64,000 bases of DNA from JAYPWI01 sp038135065. GTDB taxonomy: Bacteria; Actinomycetota; Acidimicrobiia; Acidimicrobiales; Poriferisodalaceae. Shown piece after piece: positions 24,586 through 32,680 of the stretch. The stretch covers positions 62,001 to 126,000 of the forward strand of contig JAYPWI010000001.1 of assembly GCA_038135065.1 (NCBI GenBank). Reading direction: 5' to 3'. Position 1 is the stretch's first letter; each line of letters starts with the position of its first letter. The position numbers and the translations under genes are program-made. The notes under the pieces are model-generated. The model was not told the origin of the DNA, ran no database searches, and saw nothing but the letters and a program-made list of their open reading frames with translations.

Positions 24586-25875
24586 TCAGATCTCTGCCAA
24601 GACCTCGAGGAGGTCGTCGGCCAAGCGACCGCTCAGGACCGGGTCCAGGTTCTCCACGGCGACCCGCACTCCCTGGGCGGTGGTTGGATCCGGCTGCTCG
24701 CCGCCCACCAGGTGCCAGCCTCGTTCGGCCATCGCTCCGACCACGAGCTCCTGGTTGGTGGTGGGAATCCAGACGAACGGACCCGATTGACCCATCGAGG
24801 TGATCCCCCGGTGGCGTAGCGCGGCCATCACGAGAATTCGGCGAGAGGCGACATGTCGGGTGAGGGCGTCGGTGCGGTGTGGGGTTCCCGGGTGCTCCAG
24901 CACGTTGATGGCGATCTGTCGAGCCAGGGGCGTGAGTTGGGTTCCGCTGAGAAGTTGACGCCCCCTGACACGCGAGACGGTGACCGGGTCACCGACGACG
25001 GCCGCTAGGTCGGTTTGGTGAGCGAAGGCATCGGCGTAGGACCGGACATGGGCCCACCGTTCCGTCGACGAGCTGACGACGGGGACATAGGGGACACCGG
25101 CCAGGTCACCGTTCGCGTCCCATTCGATGACGACGAGGTCGGGTCGCCGCTCGAGCAGACGGCGGAGGGTCCTCGCTCGATCGGCGCTGATCGCCGTGCC
25201 GGTTGGGTTCTGGGCACGTGGGCTGAGGATGATGGCTCTGAGTCGCGAGAGCGCCTGGTCGAGAGCAGAGGGCACGATGCCTTCGTCATCGAGGCGGAGT
25301 CCCACGGCCTGCTGGCTACCGAGGGCAAGGACGTCGGTGATGGTCGAACTCGACGGTGCCTCGATACCGACTCGATCTCCGGGCAAGAGATGACTCTCGA
25401 GAATGCGGGCCAGCGCTTCTCGGGCGCTGCCCATGGCTACGACGGATGTCGCGTCGAGGCCATCGGCATCGAGGTGTTTCGCGAGTCGCCGTTCGAGTTG
25501 GCCATCGTCGGCCAGGGTTCGACGATCGACGATCTCGTTGAGGGCATCCCGGTTGATCTGGACCAACTCTGCTTCCGTGGGCATCGTGCTCACGTTGCGT
25601 AGAGCGGCATCGGGGGGCTGGGCGCCCGAGATGTCGACAGGGGGCCGTCGGTGCACTCGGGTGCCACCGCGGCCGTGCGTGCTGATGACCCCGCGCTGGC
25701 GGAGGTATCGATACGCCGCCGAAACGGTGCTGGGACTCACGTGAAGACGGTCGGCGAGTGCCCGAACGGTGGGGAGTTGAGCGCCCGTCGGCAGGCGACC
25801 TTCCCGGATCGCTTCCTCGATGGAGTCGCTGATGTCTGTTGCTCGACTGCCGCTGACGCCGTCGGGAACCGCCAT
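24586..25875 (-). CDS. MocR/GntR-type transcriptional regulator lacking the PLP lysine
   Basis: The 429-residue protein has a GntR winged helix (residues 12-75; LPTVRALADRLHVSPSTVSA) joined to an aminotransferase fold, the MocR arrangement. The family normally binds pyridoxal phosphate through a Lys in a motif like SFSKTLAP. Here the matching stretch is SYADAFAH (279-286), with Asp282 in the Lys position. PRAQNPTGTA (219-228) keeps the NPTG motif; VIEWDAN (249-255) lacks the usual Tyr. It therefore probably senses something other than PLP aldimine, or nothing. A TATCCT box lies 8 nt upstream of the ATG. Confidence 0.85.
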   Translation of the reverse strand: MAVPDGVSGSRATDISDSIEEAIREGRLPTGAQLPTVRALADRLHVSPSTVSAAYRYLRQRGVISTHGRGGTRVHRRPPVDISGAQPPDAALRNVSTMPTEAELVQINRDALNEIVDRRTLADDGQLERRLAKHLDADGLDATSVVAMGSAREALARILESHLLPGDRVGIEAPSSSTITDVLALGSQQAVGLRLDDEGIVPSALDQALSRLRAIILSPRAQNPTGTAISADRARTLRRLLERRPDLVVIEWDANGDLAGVPYVPVVSSSTERWAHVRSYADAFAHQTDLAAVVGDPVTVSRVRGRQLLSGTQLTPLARQIAINVLEHPGTPHRTDALTRHVASRRILVMAALRHRGITSMGQSGPFVWIPTTNQELVVGAMAERGWHLVGGEQPDPTTAQGVRVAVENLDPVLSGRLADDLLEVLAEI

Positions 25876-25883
25876 ACGCGGCG

Positions 25884-25889
25884 AGGATA
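25884..25889 (-). promoter_or_regulatory. -10 box before the MocR-type regulator
   Basis: On the minus strand TATCCT ends 8 nt before the ATG at 25875, within the short gap after the GGDEF gene. It would allow separate, leaderless transcription of the last two genes of the putative operon. Confidence 0.45.
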
Positions 25890-25898
25890 CCGATGACC

Positions 25899-27614
25899 TC
25901 AGTGCGAACTTGGGATGGGTGTGGTGTCCGCTGCGGCCCCGGGGTTCGGCCGGTGATTTGTGTCCGAAGCCGGGCGAGGCCCTGCGCCGCTGCGGCTCCG
26001 GAACGTCGATGCTGCGGCTGGGCGGGTCAGGTCTCGCAGGGTGCGACCGAACATGACGGTGTGGGCGCCGCCCACCCGCTGGGCCTGCTCGAGGGCGGTT
26101 GCCCCGTTTCTCCGGAGGCCGGCCGGAGTGGTCACCCCCGGCTGGGTGAGGGCCACACCGGCACTCAGGGCGAGATACCAGCGGACACCGTCGACCGTCA
26201 CCGGTTCGTCGAGACACTCGCGGACCCGTTCCGCGAATCGCTCTGCATCTCGGATGTCACTGACGTCGTCGCGAACGACCTCGAAGCGGGCGTCCCCTGT
26301 CCGGGCCAGGGTGTCTCCGGGACGGACCTGTGCGGCCAGGGCAGCACTCACCGCAGCGACGAGTCGGGAGGCCATCTCGTCGCCGATGGCGGGGACGAGA
26401 TCGGAGAAGCCGTCGAGTTCGTAGACGGCCAAGCAGGTGCGATGACCCCGTCGGGCTGCACGGTCGATCGACTGCTCCAGTCGGTCGCGCAACACGGCGC
26501 TCGTCGGAAGTCCGGTCGCCGGATCGCGCAAGGCACCATCCCCGCTGGCTGTAGCTCGACGGGCGTGTAGTGACCATGTCTCTGGCTCGGTGCGGTGGTG
26601 CCGCAAGACCAGCGACTCCGACCTCACGCTGCCATCGGCTGTGCGGAGATCGAGGTCGGCTTCCCAGGACCCGCCTTCGGGCAGTCCGGCGAGTCCGTGA
26701 TCGACGAGTGTGGACGCCGAATCCACGGAAAGGAGGTCGGTGAGGCGGAGGTGGGTGATCGGATCCTGTTCGCCTAGGCCCAGAAGGTGTCGGGCTCCGC
26801 TCGATGCCCAGGTCGGTCCGTCGAGGTCGAAGATCCAGACCACATCGGGCGACGCCCGAAGCAGCTCGGCGGGGGCCTGAGGCTGCGGTTGCACCCGCAG
26901 CGTGAACCCCAGACCGATGAGGGTGCCAATCGAGTCGCGTAGTTCCCGCGCCGTTGCCTCGGATTCGCCCTGGTTCGTGGCCAGCCGAAATGTCACTCCG
27001 TGCCGCTGACCGGTTCGTAGGGCGCCCCGAATGGTCTCCGCCTGCTCGCGTTCGACGGCCTCGACGAGCGAGAGGCCGACGCTGATCCCCGGCAACATTG
27101 CCCGAGCGCTTGCGTTGGTTTCCAACACCACGAGATCAGGGTCGGTGATGATCACCGCGTCGGACAGGTCGTCGACGAGTGCGTCGAACCTGGCTCGGGC
27201 CAGGGCGCCCGGAATGCTGTGTTCCCGCGGCAAGACCTGCAACACGGCGTGATCGTCGGGGTCGCCTTCGCCGGGGGCGAGCGGGTTGATCCAGCCGTGG
27301 AGTTCGAAGTGCTGGTGATCACGTCCCTCGACGGTGAACTCGAGCCAGCAGGCCGTGTGAGGATCGTCGAGCCAACGAGCCACCAGCCCGCCGTCCTCTG
27401 TGACGAGATCGGCGAGGGGCTGGGACACCAGCTGCGACCGCGTGCGTCCGGTGAGGCGGAGCAGGGCGGGATTGGCAGAGCGGATCAGACCGTCCCGTCC
27501 GAGTACTGCGATCCCCAGGGTTGCCGCTGCGACGGCCCGCCGGGCTCGATCCTGGGGACCTGATGGTCCCGGGGCAGCCGACTGGCCACTGGAGGATGTA
27601 GGCGGTTCGTTCAC
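25899..27614 (-). CDS. PAS-PAS-GGDEF-like sensor protein with degenerate GGDEF
   Basis: The protein of about 571 residues has two or three PAS-like regions (ATLGIAVLGRDGLIRSANPALL; LSDAVIITDPDLVVLETNASA; SPDVVWIFDLDGPTW) followed by a GGDEF-like domain (DPATGLPTSAVLRDRLEQSI onward). The signature GGDEF loop reads GDARF and the usual LDLDxF reads YELDGF, so diguanylate cyclase activity is not expected; it could still bind nucleotide or act as a scaffold. No membrane segment or signal peptide is seen. The start is uncertain: GTG 27614 is favoured because the alternative ATG 27716 would enter the metG promoter. A TACCCT box lies upstream of the GTG. Confidence 0.75.
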   Translation of the reverse strand: MNEPPTSSSGQSAAPGPSGPQDRARRAVAAATLGIAVLGRDGLIRSANPALLRLTGRTRSQLVSQPLADLVTEDGGLVARWLDDPHTACWLEFTVEGRDHQHFELHGWINPLAPGEGDPDDHAVLQVLPREHSIPGALARARFDALVDDLSDAVIITDPDLVVLETNASARAMLPGISVGLSLVEAVEREQAETIRGALRTGQRHGVTFRLATNQGESEATARELRDSIGTLIGLGFTLRVQPQPQAPAELLRASPDVVWIFDLDGPTWASSGARHLLGLGEQDPITHLRLTDLLSVDSASTLVDHGLAGLPEGGSWEADLDLRTADGSVRSESLVLRHHRTEPETWSLHARRATASGDGALRDPATGLPTSAVLRDRLEQSIDRAARRGHRTCLAVYELDGFSDLVPAIGDEMASRLVAAVSAALAAQVRPGDTLARTGDARFEVVRDDVSDIRDAERFAERVRECLDEPVTVDGVRWYLALSAGVALTQPGVTTPAGLRRNGATALEQAQRVGGAHTVMFGRTLRDLTRPAAASTFRSRSGAGPRPASDTNHRPNPGAAADTTPIPSSH

Positions 27615-27719
27615 GGGCAGGCTCGTCGGTTCACCGAATTGGGTCGCTGCACGAGGGTACGACAGCCCCGCCGGGTAGTGGCGCAGGGAGTCGCCGATTG
27701 GTGCCAGCGACCTCATCGG

Positions 27720-27725
27720 TACGAT
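27720..27725 (+). promoter_or_regulatory. -10 box of the metG promoter
   Basis: TACGAT ends 7 nt before GTG 27733. There is no ribosome binding site. This pattern selects GTG 27733 over the upstream ATG at 27724. Confidence 0.5.
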
Positions 27726-27732
27726 GGGCCGG

Positions 27733-29235
27733 GTGAACGATCGCTTCTACGTGACCACGCCGATCTACTACGTGAACGACGTTCCCCATATCGGCCATGC
27801 CTATACGACCATCACGGCTGACGCCTTGGCCCGATGGCACCGGCTCAATGGTCGGGACGTCATGTTCCTCACGGGAACTGACGAGCACGGACTCAAGATT
27901 CAGCGTGCGGCAGAGGAGCGGGGTTGTACCCCTCTCGAATGGGCGGATCAGACTGCCCCTCGCTTTCAGGAGGCGTGGGAGCTGCTCGACATAACCAACG
28001 ACGACTTCATCCGTACCAGCGAGCCCCGACACTATGCGTCGGTACAGCGCCTGCTGCAGGCCTGCTACGACAACGGTGACATCGACCTGCAGACGTACGA
28101 GGGCTTGTACTGCGTCAGTTGTGAGGCGTACTACACCTCCGACGATCTTGACGGTGACCTGTGTCGCGTGCATCGCCGTCCGGTGGAGCAGGTGACGGAA
28201 GAGAACTACTTCTTCAAGTTGAGTCGCTACGAGGACCGTCTGCTCGAGTGGTACGAGGCCACACCCGATGCGGTGTTGCCCGTCACCAAGCGCAACGAGG
28301 CCCTGGGGTTCATCCGGCAGGGCCTCCAGGACTTCTCGATCAGCCGCACGTCGATCAGTTGGGGAGTTCCACTGCCGTGGGACTCATCGCACGTGACCTA
28401 CGTCTGGTTCGATGCGCTGACGAACTACATCACGGCGGCTGGCTATGGCAGCGACGATGAGATGTTCGGCCGCTGGTGGCCAGGTGTGCACCTGATTGGG
28501 AAGGACATCCTGCGATTCCATTGCGTGTACTGGCCGGCGATGTTGATGTCGGCTGGCCTCGAGCCGCCGCAACGGGTCCACGTCCACGGCTTCCTGCTGG
28601 TCGGGGGCGAGAAGATGAGCAAGACGGCCCTCAACCAGATTGCCCCCGGTGATCTGGTTGAGGAATTCGGCTCCGACGGGGTCCGGCACCACTTCCTGCA
28701 CGACCAGGCGTTCGGACCGGATGGCGATTTCTCCCACGAGGGCATGGTGGCCCGCTACAACGCCGACCTGGCCAACAACCTGGGCAACCTCCTGAGCAGG
28801 GTGGCCACGGTTGTCGGTCGTAAGTGTGCGGGCATTGGCCCCGCTCCACGAGCAGACAGTCCGCTTGGCGCGGTAGTTGCCGCTGCGGCATCGGAAAGTT
28901 CGGCGGCCTGGGACCGGGTGGCCCCGTCCGAAGCCCTCGATGCGACATGGCGCATCATCCGAGAGACCAATGCTGCACTCGAACTCGCAGAACCATGGAA
29001 AGCCGACCCAGGCCCCGACGTCGACGCTGTCCTAGGCGATGCGCTCGAGGCGCTGCGGGTGGTGGCGGTGTTGGCCTCTCCTGCGGTGCCGCGCGCCTGC
29101 GCCGAGATCTGGCGACGGATCGGACTTGATGGTGATCCGAGCGAGGCCCTCCTGCCGGCCAGTGCCCAATGGGGCGGGTACCCGGGGGGTCTTCCAGTTT
29201 CGACCGGCGCTCCGCTCTTTCCCCGTCTGTCGTGA
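27733..29235 (+). CDS. metG: Methionine--tRNA ligase MetG
   Basis: This class I synthetase charges tRNA-Met. The HIGH-type motif is PHIGHAYTT near the N-terminus, the KMSKS motif is GEKMSKTALNQI near residue 298, and a single zinc knuckle uses YCVSCEAYYT and LCRVH. The 500-residue protein lacks the C-terminal tRNA-binding extension of some homologues, as is normal in Actinobacteria. GTG 27733 gives the conserved N-terminus VNDRFYVTTPIYYVNDV. Its stop overlaps the tatD start (GTGA). Confidence 0.96.
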   Translation: MNDRFYVTTPIYYVNDVPHIGHAYTTITADALARWHRLNGRDVMFLTGTDEHGLKIQRAAEERGCTPLEWADQTAPRFQEAWELLDITNDDFIRTSEPRHYASVQRLLQACYDNGDIDLQTYEGLYCVSCEAYYTSDDLDGDLCRVHRRPVEQVTEENYFFKLSRYEDRLLEWYEATPDAVLPVTKRNEALGFIRQGLQDFSISRTSISWGVPLPWDSSHVTYVWFDALTNYITAAGYGSDDEMFGRWWPGVHLIGKDILRFHCVYWPAMLMSAGLEPPQRVHVHGFLLVGGEKMSKTALNQIAPGDLVEEFGSDGVRHHFLHDQAFGPDGDFSHEGMVARYNADLANNLGNLLSRVATVVGRKCAGIGPAPRADSPLGAVVAAAASESSAAWDRVAPSEALDATWRIIRETNAALELAEPWKADPGPDVDAVLGDALEALRVVAVLASPAVPRACAEIWRRIGLDGDPSEALLPASAQWGGYPGGLPVSTGAPLFPRLS

Positions 29236-29990
29236 GCGATCTGCTTTGGGCCGACAATCACTGTCACTTGCCCGCTGACGAGGAGACGGCGCTGGCGCTG
29301 ATTGCCGAGGCCGCAACAGCGGGTGTGCGGCGTTTCGTCGACGTTGGCACCGATCTCGAACGTAGTGCCGCGGCCTGCGTGCGGGCTGCTCGCTTCGAGG
29401 AGGTGGCGGCGACAGTCGGCGTGCACCCCCACGATGCCAGCGAGGGCCTGGAGGGCATCGTCGATCTGCTTTCCTCGCCGGGTGTCGTTGCGGTGGGGGA
29501 GTGCGGGCTGGACTACTACTACGACCACTCACCTCGGGCTACCCAGCGCGCGATGTTCGCTGCGCAGATCCAACTCGCCCATCAAAGCGACCTTGCACTG
29601 GTCATCCATACGCGCGACGCCTGGGCCGACACGTTCGACATCCTCGATGCAGAGGGCGTGCCCGAGCGCACGGTGTTTCACTGTTTCACCGGTGGAGAAC
29701 ACGAGGCGCGGGCCGCACTGGATCGGGGCGCTCACCTGTCGTTCAGCGGCATCGTGACGTTCAAGAACGCACCGGAGGTGCGGGCGGCGGCTGCGCTCAC
29801 CCCGGCCGATCGCTACCTCGTCGAGACCGATTCGCCGTACCTTGCGCCGGTGCCCCACCGCGGTCAACCCAACCGCCCGGCATGGGTCGTCGCGGTCGGC
29901 CAAGGTCTTGCAGCAGCTCGAGGCGTGGCACTCGATGTCGTTGCGAACGAGACCTGGAACAACACGGAGCGGTTCTACCGCCTCGGGTGA
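29232..29990 (+). CDS. TatD-family metal-dependent hydrolase
   Basis: TatD proteins are TIM-barrel, metal-dependent DNases. The metal ligands are visible: DNHCHLPAD near residue 8, VGECGLDYYY near residue 97, IHTRDAW near 130, HCFTGG near 152 and ETDSPYLAPVPHRG near 203. The start GTG 29232 overlaps the metG stop. metG-tatD-rpf-rsmA-ispE is a conserved actinobacterial order. The length of about 252 residues is normal. Confidence 0.92.
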   Translation: MSDLLWADNHCHLPADEETALALIAEAATAGVRRFVDVGTDLERSAAACVRAARFEEVAATVGVHPHDASEGLEGIVDLLSSPGVVAVGECGLDYYYDHSPRATQRAMFAAQIQLAHQSDLALVIHTRDAWADTFDILDAEGVPERTVFHCFTGGEHEARAALDRGAHLSFSGIVTFKNAPEVRAAAALTPADRYLVETDSPYLAPVPHRGQPNRPAWVVAVGQGLAAARGVALDVVANETWNNTERFYRLG

Positions 29991-30024
29991 GCGGTGGCGA
30001 TGGCTGCTGTCTGTCCAGCGCCGG

Positions 30025-30030
30025 TAGCAT
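30025..30030 (+). promoter_or_regulatory. -10 box upstream of the rpf-like gene
   Basis: TAGCAT lies 31 bp before GTG 30062. The gene has GGGGGAG at about 30049-30055, so this promoter would make a short leadered transcript. Confidence 0.4.
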
Positions 30031-30061
30031 GAAAGGCCGTTCTCGACCGGGGGAGTCCTCA

Positions 30062-30817
30062 GTGGATTCACGTGTCGGCGGTCCTCGCCGAGGAATGCTC
30101 GTCGCGAGTGTGATCACCGTGGTTGCGCTGCCCCTGCTCGTGCTGGCTCGGCTGGAACCGGCTCCAGCAACCGTGGGGGTCGCGGTCGCCGAGAACGACG
30201 AGCAGGTAGTTGTCCACAGCCCGGCTCCGTCGGATGCCGGTACTCGACTCGGGGCAGCGACCCACTCGGTCCTGGCAATGGTGGCCGATGCCAGCACCGA
30301 CTCCTTCGTGGTGGTGACCGTGTCACGGATGCTCGGCGGAGATGTCGTCGACCCTGTCGACACGGAGGGACGATCGGATGTCGACCTCGTCGAATCTACG
30401 ACCACCCTTCCCCAGCGAACCCAACCCCGCCCAACGGTGCCTCCGACGACGACTACTGCGCCCCCCACGACGGTGCCTCCGACGACGACTACTGCGCCCC
30501 CCACGACGGTGCCCACAGGGCAAACCATTTTTGGTCATCCCTACAAGGCGACGTGGCCTGTCATTGCCATGTGGGATCAGATGTCGATCTGCGAATCGGG
30601 AGGCAACTGGTCGATCGACACGGGCAACGGTTACTACGGCGGTCTTCAGTTTTCGCAGGGCACCTGGGAGTGGGTCGGGGGCCAGGGCTCTCCGGCTGCT
30701 GCTAGCCGCGAGGAGCAGATCTATCGCGCCTTGATGTTGTGGGAGTCGCAGGGATGGTCACCGTGGCCGGGTTGTACCCGGCACTTCGGATGGGACAAAT
30801 GGCAGACGACGCCCTGA
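30062..30817 (+). CDS. Resuscitation-promoting factor-like secreted transglycosylase
   Basis: Rpf proteins are lysozyme-like enzymes that cleave peptidoglycan and wake dormant actinobacterial cells. The protein has one N-terminal membrane or signal segment (MLVASVITVVALPLLVLA), a Thr/Pro-rich linker containing a perfect 36-bp DNA repeat, and a C-terminal Rpf domain: WDQMSICESGGNWSIDTGNG with the catalytic Glu, GYYGGLQFSQGTWEWVGG and QGWSPWPGC. GTG 30062 is preferred over ATG 30029 because of its ribosome binding site. There are no DUF348 or G5 domains as in RpfB. It is secreted or membrane-anchored by its N-terminus. Confidence 0.88.
   Translation: MDSRVGGPRRGMLVASVITVVALPLLVLARLEPAPATVGVAVAENDEQVVVHSPAPSDAGTRLGAATHSVLAMVADASTDSFVVVTVSRMLGGDVVDPVDTEGRSDVDLVESTTTLPQRTQPRPTVPPTTTTAPPTTVPPTTTTAPPTTVPTGQTIFGHPYKATWPVIAMWDQMSICESGGNWSIDTGNGYYGGLQFSQGTWEWVGGQGSPAAASREEQIYRALMLWESQGWSPWPGCTRHFGWDKWQTTP
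30434..30513 (+). repeat. Tandem repeat in the Pro/Thr linker of the rpf-like gene
   Basis: A 36-bp unit occurs twice without mismatch (30434-30469 and 30470-30505), followed by 8 bp of a third copy. It encodes the linker repeat VPPTTTTAPPTT. As an exact in-frame repeat, it could gain or lose copies by slippage. Confidence 0.9.
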
Positions 30818-30839
30818 CCGGCCGCAGGGGGGAACAACA

Positions 30840-31670
30840 GTGACCCATTCCCTGCCCCAGGTGCGGCGCCTGCTGTCCGAAGCCGGTCTCGCTCCCCGAC
30901 GAAGTCTCGGTCAGAACTTCGTGGTCGACCCGAACACGGTGCGGCGAATTGCGCGCCTGGCCGAGGTCGGGCCCGGCGACCAGGTCCTCGAGATCGGCGC
31001 TGGTCTCGGTTCCCTCACCCTGGCACTTGCCGAGACGGGGGCAGAGGTCACTGCTATCGAGACGGACCATTCGCTCCTGACCATCTTGCTCGACGTGCTC
31101 AGGACGTCGGGATCGGCCGCCACCGTGGTGCACGCCGACGCCCGCACCTTCTGCTGGGACGCGGACCTTGGTCCGGGGGAGTGGGTGGTGGTGGCCAACC
31201 TGCCCTACAACATCGGGACGACGTTGATTCTCGACCTGCTCGACGACGCCCCGCGGGTTTCCCGCATGCTCGTCATGGTGCAACGGGAGGCAGGCGAGCG
31301 CCTGGTCGCCTCCGTTGGTGACCCGGGGTACGGGGCCGTTTCGGTTCGAGTGGCCTTGCGTGGGCGCGCCGCGATCGTCGGTTCCGTACCGCCATCAGTT
31401 TTCCATCCGCGGCCCGAGGTCGAGTCGAGCCTGGTAGCCATCGAACGGGTTGATCGGGGGGTGCCGCCGGCCGTGGTCGAGGTTCTGGTCGATCTCCTCC
31501 GGAGAGGATTCGGCCAGCGTCGCAAGATGCTCCGGCGAAGCCTCGGCGCGACGGTATCGTCTGCCGCTTTTGCCGCAGCCTCGATCGATCCCAGCTCTCG
31601 CCCGGAGAACCTGACCCTGCAGGACTGGCTGGCCCTGGCTGAGGAAGTACGACAGCAGGGTTCGCCATGA
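30840..31670 (+). CDS. rsmA: 16S rRNA dimethyladenosine transferase RsmA (KsgA)
   Basis: RsmA dimethylates two adjacent adenosines near the 3' end of 16S rRNA. The SAM-binding motif VLEIGAGLGSLTLALAE, the ETDHSLL segment, the catalytic NLPYNIGTTLI and the C-terminal RRGFGQRRKMLRRSL are all present in 276 residues. The N-terminus has the typical RRSLGQNFVVDP. GTG 30840 has a GGGGGG-type site upstream. Its stop overlaps the ispE start (ATGA). Confidence 0.96.
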   Translation: MTHSLPQVRRLLSEAGLAPRRSLGQNFVVDPNTVRRIARLAEVGPGDQVLEIGAGLGSLTLALAETGAEVTAIETDHSLLTILLDVLRTSGSAATVVHADARTFCWDADLGPGEWVVVANLPYNIGTTLILDLLDDAPRVSRMLVMVQREAGERLVASVGDPGYGAVSVRVALRGRAAIVGSVPPSVFHPRPEVESSLVAIERVDRGVPPAVVEVLVDLLRRGFGQRRKMLRRSLGATVSSAAFAAASIDPSSRPENLTLQDWLALAEEVRQQGSP

Positions 31671-32404
31671 CGAGGCTCATCGCTCCGGCGAAACTCACGG
31701 TGAGTCTGAAGATCACCGGAGTGCGCGACGACGGCTACCACCTGATCGACGCCGAGATGGAATCGCTCGACCTGTTCGACGAACTTCATCTGACGGACGG
31801 GGAGGGCCTCGAGATCGTCGACGCCGGCAGCGGGCTTGCCGTTGACGCAGGTCCGGACAATCTGGTCAGCCGAGCGCTCTCACTCGTGAACCGCAGCGCC
31901 CGAGTCCGCCTCGTGAAGCGGATTCCGGCGGGGGCCGGGCTCGGTGGAGGTTCAAGTGATGCCGCCGCGATTCTGCGATGGGCCGGTGGTGTCGATCCAG
32001 CGACCGCGGCCCAGGTGGGGGCCGACGTAGCCTTCTGCCTGGTCGGAGGCCGGGCGCAGGTCACAGGGATCGGCGAGGTGATTCGGTCGCTGGAATTTCT
32101 CGACCGCACCTACACGCTGCTGATCCCCCCGTTTGGGGTGTCGACCCCGGCCGTGTACCGGCGTTGGGACGAATTGGGTGGCCCCACGGGAACCGGGGAC
32201 AACGACCTCGAGGTAGCGGCCATCTCCGTGAGCCCCCCTCTGGCTGAGTGGGCGGACGCCCTCAGCCAGGCAACGGGAGCACGAGCCCGTCTGGCGGGCA
32301 GCGGAGGAACCTGGTTCGTCGAGGGATCACACCCTGAGGCAGCCCACCGAGGCCGACAGGCCGTGGTAGTGCGTACGTTCAGGGGATCTCCGGAGCCGGG
32401 CTGA
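31667..32404 (+). CDS. ispE: 4-diphosphocytidyl-2-C-methyl-D-erythritol kinase IspE, short form
   Basis: IspE phosphorylates CDP-methylerythritol in the MEP isoprenoid pathway. The N-terminal APAKLTVSLKITGVRDDGYH and the GHMP kinase ATP loop PAGAGLGGGSSDAAAIL are intact, as is a C-terminal LAGSGGTWFVEG. At 245 residues it is shorter than the usual 280-310; segments seem missing just before the ATP loop and in the C-terminal half. The essential motifs remain, so it is probably active. It overlaps rsmA and ends 1 bp before the bS22 stop on the other strand. Confidence 0.9.
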   Translation: MTRLIAPAKLTVSLKITGVRDDGYHLIDAEMESLDLFDELHLTDGEGLEIVDAGSGLAVDAGPDNLVSRALSLVNRSARVRLVKRIPAGAGLGGGSSDAAAILRWAGGVDPATAAQVGADVAFCLVGGRAQVTGIGEVIRSLEFLDRTYTLLIPPFGVSTPAVYRRWDELGGPTGTGDNDLEVAAISVSPPLAEWADALSQATGARARLAGSGGTWFVEGSHPEAAHRGRQAVVVRTFRGSPEPG

Positions 32405-32405
32405 A

Positions 32406-32501
32406 TTACTTGTTGCGACGCTGATAGCGGGTCTTGCGCAGCATCTTGCGGTGCTTCTTCTTGCGCATTCGCTTACGGCGCTTCTTGACGAGCGATCCCA
32501 T
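32406..32501 (-). CDS. Ribosomal protein bS22 (AURKAIP1/COX24-domain micro-protein)
   Basis: The 31-residue, very basic protein begins MGSLVKKRRKRMRKKKHRK and ends MLRKTRYQRRNK. This is the pattern of the actinobacterial 30S protein bS22, seen in mycobacterial ribosomes near the decoding region. It is too short for most gene finders. The TACCCT -10 box lies 10 nt upstream of the ATG, and the gene is divergent from the tRNA-Gln/glmU unit. Its end meets the end of ispE. Confidence 0.92.
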   Translation of the reverse strand: MGSLVKKRRKRMRKKKHRKMLRKTRYQRRNK

Positions 32502-32511
32502 GAAGCAACGC

Positions 32512-32517
32512 AGGGTA
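32512..32517 (-). promoter_or_regulatory. -10 box of the bS22 promoter
   Basis: On the minus strand TACCCT ends 10 nt before the bS22 ATG, implying an almost leaderless mRNA. Confidence 0.45.
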
Positions 32518-32568
32518 GCCGCACAGCAGGCAGATGAGAAAGTCCTGCCGGAACCCCGTGCGGACGCC

Positions 32569-32574
32569 TAGCCT
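32569..32574 (+). promoter_or_regulatory. -10 box of the tRNA-Gln promoter
   Basis: TAGCCT lies 11 bp before the tRNA-Gln 5' end. glmU begins 23 bp after the tRNA with no promoter of its own in view, so the two may be co-transcribed. Confidence 0.4.
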
Positions 32575-32585
32575 GAGAGCAGCAT

Positions 32586-32657
32586 TCGGGGATCGTTCAA
32601 TCGGCAGGACATCGGGTTTTGGTCCCGACAATGGAGGTTCGAGTCCTCCTCCCCGAA
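32586..32657 (+). tRNA. tRNA-Gln(TTG)
   Basis: A 72-nt cloverleaf: the acceptor TCGGGGA pairs with TCCCCGA, the D stem is GTTC/GGAC, the anticodon stem TCGGG/CCCGA encloses TTTTGGT with anticodon TTG, and the T arm is GGAGG-TTCGAGT-CCTCC. It reads CAA. The discriminator base is A and no CCA is encoded. Confidence 0.94.
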
Positions 32658-32680
32658 CGGTGTCGATCGACAGGGAACTC

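Noticed and set aside
30434..30513. CRISPR-like repeats
   Set aside because: The repeats are directly adjacent, in frame within a coding linker and without spacers. No other CRISPR-like array was seen.
32534..32680. N-terminal extension of glmU
   Set aside because: It would run through tRNA-Gln; family similarity begins after ATG 32681.
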